A stretch of DNA of 64,000 nt, from contig CM076267.1 of assembly GCA_038380795.1 (NCBI GenBank), forward strand, positions 12,135,501-12,199,500, given 5' to 3'. Positions 60,739 through 64,000 of the stretch are shown in pieces (within the stretch, counting starts at the first letter, position 1; each line of letters begins with the position of its first letter). The position numbers and the translations under genes were made by a program. The notes below the pieces were generated by a model. That model searched no databases. It saw only the letters and a list, made by a program, of their open reading frames with translations, and was not told where the DNA came from. Source of the stretch: Pyrocephalus nanus (taxonomy: Eukaryota; Chordata; Aves; Passeriformes; Tyrannidae).

Positions 60739-62325
60739 GGCAGGAAAATCTAGTTGTCCATTGTAGTCTGTGCTGGGTTGGGGAAAGGGTTTTAGCTGGA
60801 GGAGACCTTCTGCTGGTATAAACTATGCTCTCCACTGGAGTACTTTGTTGACGTAGATGAGGCTGGAGAGGCCTCTCTGAGATAACACAAGTGCCAACAC
60901 AAAATAACACAAAATCTTCTGACTAACAGAAGATTTTCTTTCAACAGTCCTCCCCCAAGAGGAAAGGGGGTCACACCAAACCAACAGCACCAAAAACATG
61001 CTTTTGCCACTACACACAGGGAATGTCAAGGCCTGATAAGAGTATGTCCCATGGGAGGCAAGTACATGGTCTCAAAAAGTCCAAGTGTTTGTCTTGGCAA
61101 ACTCCAGTCCAGCTTAATGTTTTATCTGTTGAGCTCCAGCTTCCATTAGTTCCCCAAGACGGTTCACCCTGCCAAAGATTTCTCTGTTTGAGGCAGTCAG
61201 GTTCAATTCATTTTAATAGACTTCATAGGAAGAGCTTTGATCTTGACCCCTGGAAAGACCGACTTCTGATAAGAGGACTAGAAACAAAGGAAACAACAGA
61301 GTTTCCATCACCAGTGTGGCTGGGAGGACTTTTCAAACTGACTTGAACCTGGAGGATGGAGATGGTTATACAAGTCATCTCAGATGAGCCTAGATAAAAT
61401 CTTTTGAATTCCCTCTGCCAAAGGTCAGGTGCCACTGGCTCTCTGGCAGGCAGAGGCAGCAGGGCTTGGGATGGCTGACGGAATTACTATTTCCACAGCT
61501 GCCCCTGCTTTGCCTTGAATCAAGTTATCTGTTATCAATCCACTCCTGGGACTCAATTTACAACAGGCATTTAAGCCACCACCCAGTTCCATTTGCCTTA
61601 ATCATCACTCTCTCAAGTACAGCACTTGAGAATGCTGTGACAGACAAGCCATGGTTCGGTCATCAGCTGTCCCAAGCCACCCTAACCACAGCTTTCATCT
61701 ACCTTAACCATTGTGAAGGACAAGGGCAGAAAAAGTGTAAAAATGTGGGCAATTCCCCCACATTTTCTCTCCATTTGTGATGTTCCACCGTAAAGTTGGC
61801 CACTTGCAGCTCAAGAAGCAAGCATGAGGAAATGTCCATTTCCCTCATTTGGCTACACTATAGCAGTCCTGTTTCATACCCATGGGGGCAACCAGACTTC
61901 AAACAAAACACATGACTGGATATTGTTACATACCAGTGGAATACTGTAATTTGGACAAAATCTGACATTCACAAGAAAAAGAACCATGTTTCTGGATTTA
62001 GAACAATAACCGGAAACCAAAGCCACCGACTGCTCTTTCAGAGAAGTCTGGTGTTTGCCTCGTTAGACTCAACCCTGTGTGAACTGCCACACAACAGGCT
62101 AGAGAACCAAAGTGCTATATATACAATTAAAAAAAAATAAAAATCTTTACAGCCTCCACGTGATGATGATGTCTGAAGGTTTTGTAAGAACACATTTTTA
62201 TCTGACAGCATGTGTTTTCATACAGACACATTTGGGCCTGCACGTTGCTATTTTAGTGCTAACATTTACAAGCTTATTTGCTGAAGGCAATTTTAAAAGA
62301 CATTTTGTCAGTGGCCAAGTCCAAC
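60739..62325. other. Noncoding stretch, no gene seen
   Basis: The plus-strand frame 61023-61346 (107 codons) is not recognised. The rest is mixed-composition DNA, with A-rich sequence at 62127-62144. No mobile element is identified. Confidence 0.6.
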
Positions 62326-62402
62326 TTCTATTGAAGTTGAGTGGAAGACTCCCACTGATCTCAATAGGAAACAGCTCAGACAGTCAGGACAGGATTCGAT
62401 TT
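62326..62402 (-). repeat. Ancient amniote repeat fragment, inverted relative to 27371
   Basis: TTCTATTGAAGTTGAGTGG, AAGACTCCCACTGATC and TCAATAGGAAACAG align, as reverse complement, with 27371-27412 over about 40 bp with a few substitutions and one-base gaps. The GACAGGATTCGATT that follows resembles the GGATCAGGCCC-type continuation of the family. Subfamily not assigned. Confidence 0.5.
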
Positions 62403-64000
62403 AGGAGCTGCTAAAACTCACTGAAATGCTGCAAGTTGAGGACATGTCTCTTAGAGCAAAATGGATAAACCCAGGAAGAGAACACCATCATAAGAAATAA
62501 CAGGAGAATATCATCAATAAATACATTAGGACATGGTACCATGTAATTTCTTCCCTGGCTGTGCCACTATAACAGATTTACAGATTAACAGCTGTGGCCC
62601 ATGCCACAGCTCACCACCAGCTGTTGCCAACAGGACGGTTTGTGGGGCTGTGCACTACTGTTTGTGCTCATGGAACCTGAATGTGGGGAAATAAAAAAAT
62701 TAAATAAAAAAACCCTATAGAAAGAAGGATGTTTTAAGCAATCTACAGTGATCTTGCTGAAGTTACAAGAATTATTCAGACTCCTGAAGTCAGGCATAGA
62801 CAAAAGTGTCTGGAGAATCCCAGCTTTACTCTCTAATTTCAGATAATTGTTTTCCCCTAGTTCATCAAAACTAAGAAAACTTTGTTTAATAGCTTCTAAT
62901 ATTGCTACCATGACTGTAACTGTACTTCCTTCATTTGGCTGGAGAAAGAACTTGAAAAAATTCCTTGCAGACAGCTTTTTTTTCCCCCCCTTTTTCTTGT
63001 TATAAAGTCTACACTTGCTACAAGGGCACAAGGGATGGAAAAAGTATTTAATTAGTATTTCCAGAAATATCCTCGCCTAACCCATAATGAGGTCATGCCA
63101 GATCATAATCCTCCTCAAATGCAAGAGACAAAGTGATTTCCTTTTCATACAACATCCTTTTTTGGGTGCAGTATCGACAGCTTTTCTGTGGTTTCAAAGG
63201 AAAAATAAGAATTGAGTCAGCTTGAACCAGGGAAGTCCAGAAACACCTAATATATCTTCCTGTGAGATGAATTCAACAGACCACACCTCAGGGAGGACAT
63301 GGGTGGGATTTAATACAACCAGGGAGCTTTCTTTGAAAGAAAACAGAAGAAAAGAAAAACCAAACCAAAACCACAGCTCCAATCTCCATGAGCCCAACTG
63401 AACTCCTTCAAACTCTCTGCTCAAATAATATGTCTCTTAAATCAAGCAGGGGTGTGTCTGGGCTACCTATGTCTATTTGCCATTCCTCCCACCTGCCAGA
63501 ACCAAACCTGACTCCTGGGTGGACCTCTGAAAACATGGAGCACTGTGGATGCTGCTCATTTGGAGGCTCAGGGACAGGCTACATTAGCTCTGGTGTTGCC
63601 AGGGCTTGGCTTGAAAGAAAGAGGTGCTGGCAGCAGTTGTAAAGGTCCTGAGACCAACCTTCTCATTGCAAGGTTGTTCCTCCTTCCTTAGTATTTCCAG
63701 CAGTCAGAGCACTGCTGAGTTTTGAACACTCTCCAGAAGATAAAAACTATCCCTTGTGTTGTCCTTCCTGGACAGGGAAGCTCAGGAAACACACCATATA
63801 GGCCATTCTCCTTACGAGACACTTCATGGGCTTTCATGATCTTCTCCCTGCAATAAGCCAAATGGCTTATAGATGGTAAAAATGCTAATTTGGAGAAAAG
63901 CTTCCAATCTCATCTCGATGAAGACATCAAGAGCTTGAAACCCCACCAGCTCCCTTAGTGGCTCATCCCAATAATTATTCAACTCCAATTGTCACATTCA
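62403..64000. other. Noncoding stretch, no gene seen
   Basis: A T/C homopolymer-rich patch lies at 62977-62998 (T8 then C7). The 148-codon minus-strand frame across 62585-63031 begins at TTG and includes that tract. The final kilobase has no feature I can name. Confidence 0.65.

Noticed and set aside
61023..61346. 107-codon plus-strand frame considered as a DNA-transposon remnant
   Set aside because: No transposase motif, terminal inverted repeat or family match could be recognised.
1..64000. CRISPR arrays, operons, phage or plasmid features
   Set aside because: No regularly spaced repeats and no dense ATG-initiated gene runs. The CR1 elements and the composition identify vertebrate DNA.

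Overview
The window reads as 64 kb of avian nuclear DNA, intergenic or deep intronic, and I found no gene in it that I can defend. The bird assignment rests on three fragments of the chicken-repeat-1 (CR1) LINE. Two end in the ATTCT or ATTCTA-type 3' tail of archosaur CR1, the third carries a degraded form of it, and all keep a recognisable C-terminal end of the CR1 ORF2 protein. Other supports are the very low density of interspersed repeats, the absence of mammalian Alu, B1 or L1 elements, and faint ancient amniote SINE remnants. There is no prokaryotic gene density, operon, CRISPR array, rRNA or convincing tRNA. Open frames are short, mostly begin at TTG or GTG, often overlap on opposite strands, and match no family I recognise outside CR1.

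Layout. 0-4 kb: featureless. About 4.27-4.37 kb: a TATA-like box, an ATG in good context and a consensus splice donor lie within 100 bp, the best candidate for an unrecognised first exon. 6.1-7.1 kb: a CpG-retaining, motif-dense block followed by a TATA-like sequence, a plausible enhancer or promoter. 12.3-12.5 kb: 3' part of an ancient MIR-type SINE. 15.4-15.6, 21.0-22.2, 25.4-25.9, 30.9-31.1, 40.0-40.2, 52.5-52.7 and 59.4-60.1 kb: stretches with homeodomain-like AT cores and few simple repeats, which look to me like conserved noncoding elements although I cannot test conservation. 22.64-22.88 (+), 37.78-38.13 (-) and 58.12-58.31 kb (+): the CR1 fragments. 19.4-19.5 and 60.6-60.74 kb: strand-asymmetric A/C-rich low-complexity tracts. 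Short direct duplications of 11 to 29 bp are scattered at 12.0, 41.7, 50.5, 56.5 and 60.35 kb.

Relations within the window. A short ancient repeat with the motif ATTGAARTCAATGGGAGTCTTTCC occurs at 27.37 kb, inverted at 62.33 kb and partly at 20.26 kb, showing dispersed copies of one old family. The CR1 copies are all 5'-truncated, as expected for target-primed reverse transcription. Since no coding gene is seen, any function here is likely cis-regulatory, acting on a gene outside the window. I found no evidence of an undescribed multi-gene system.
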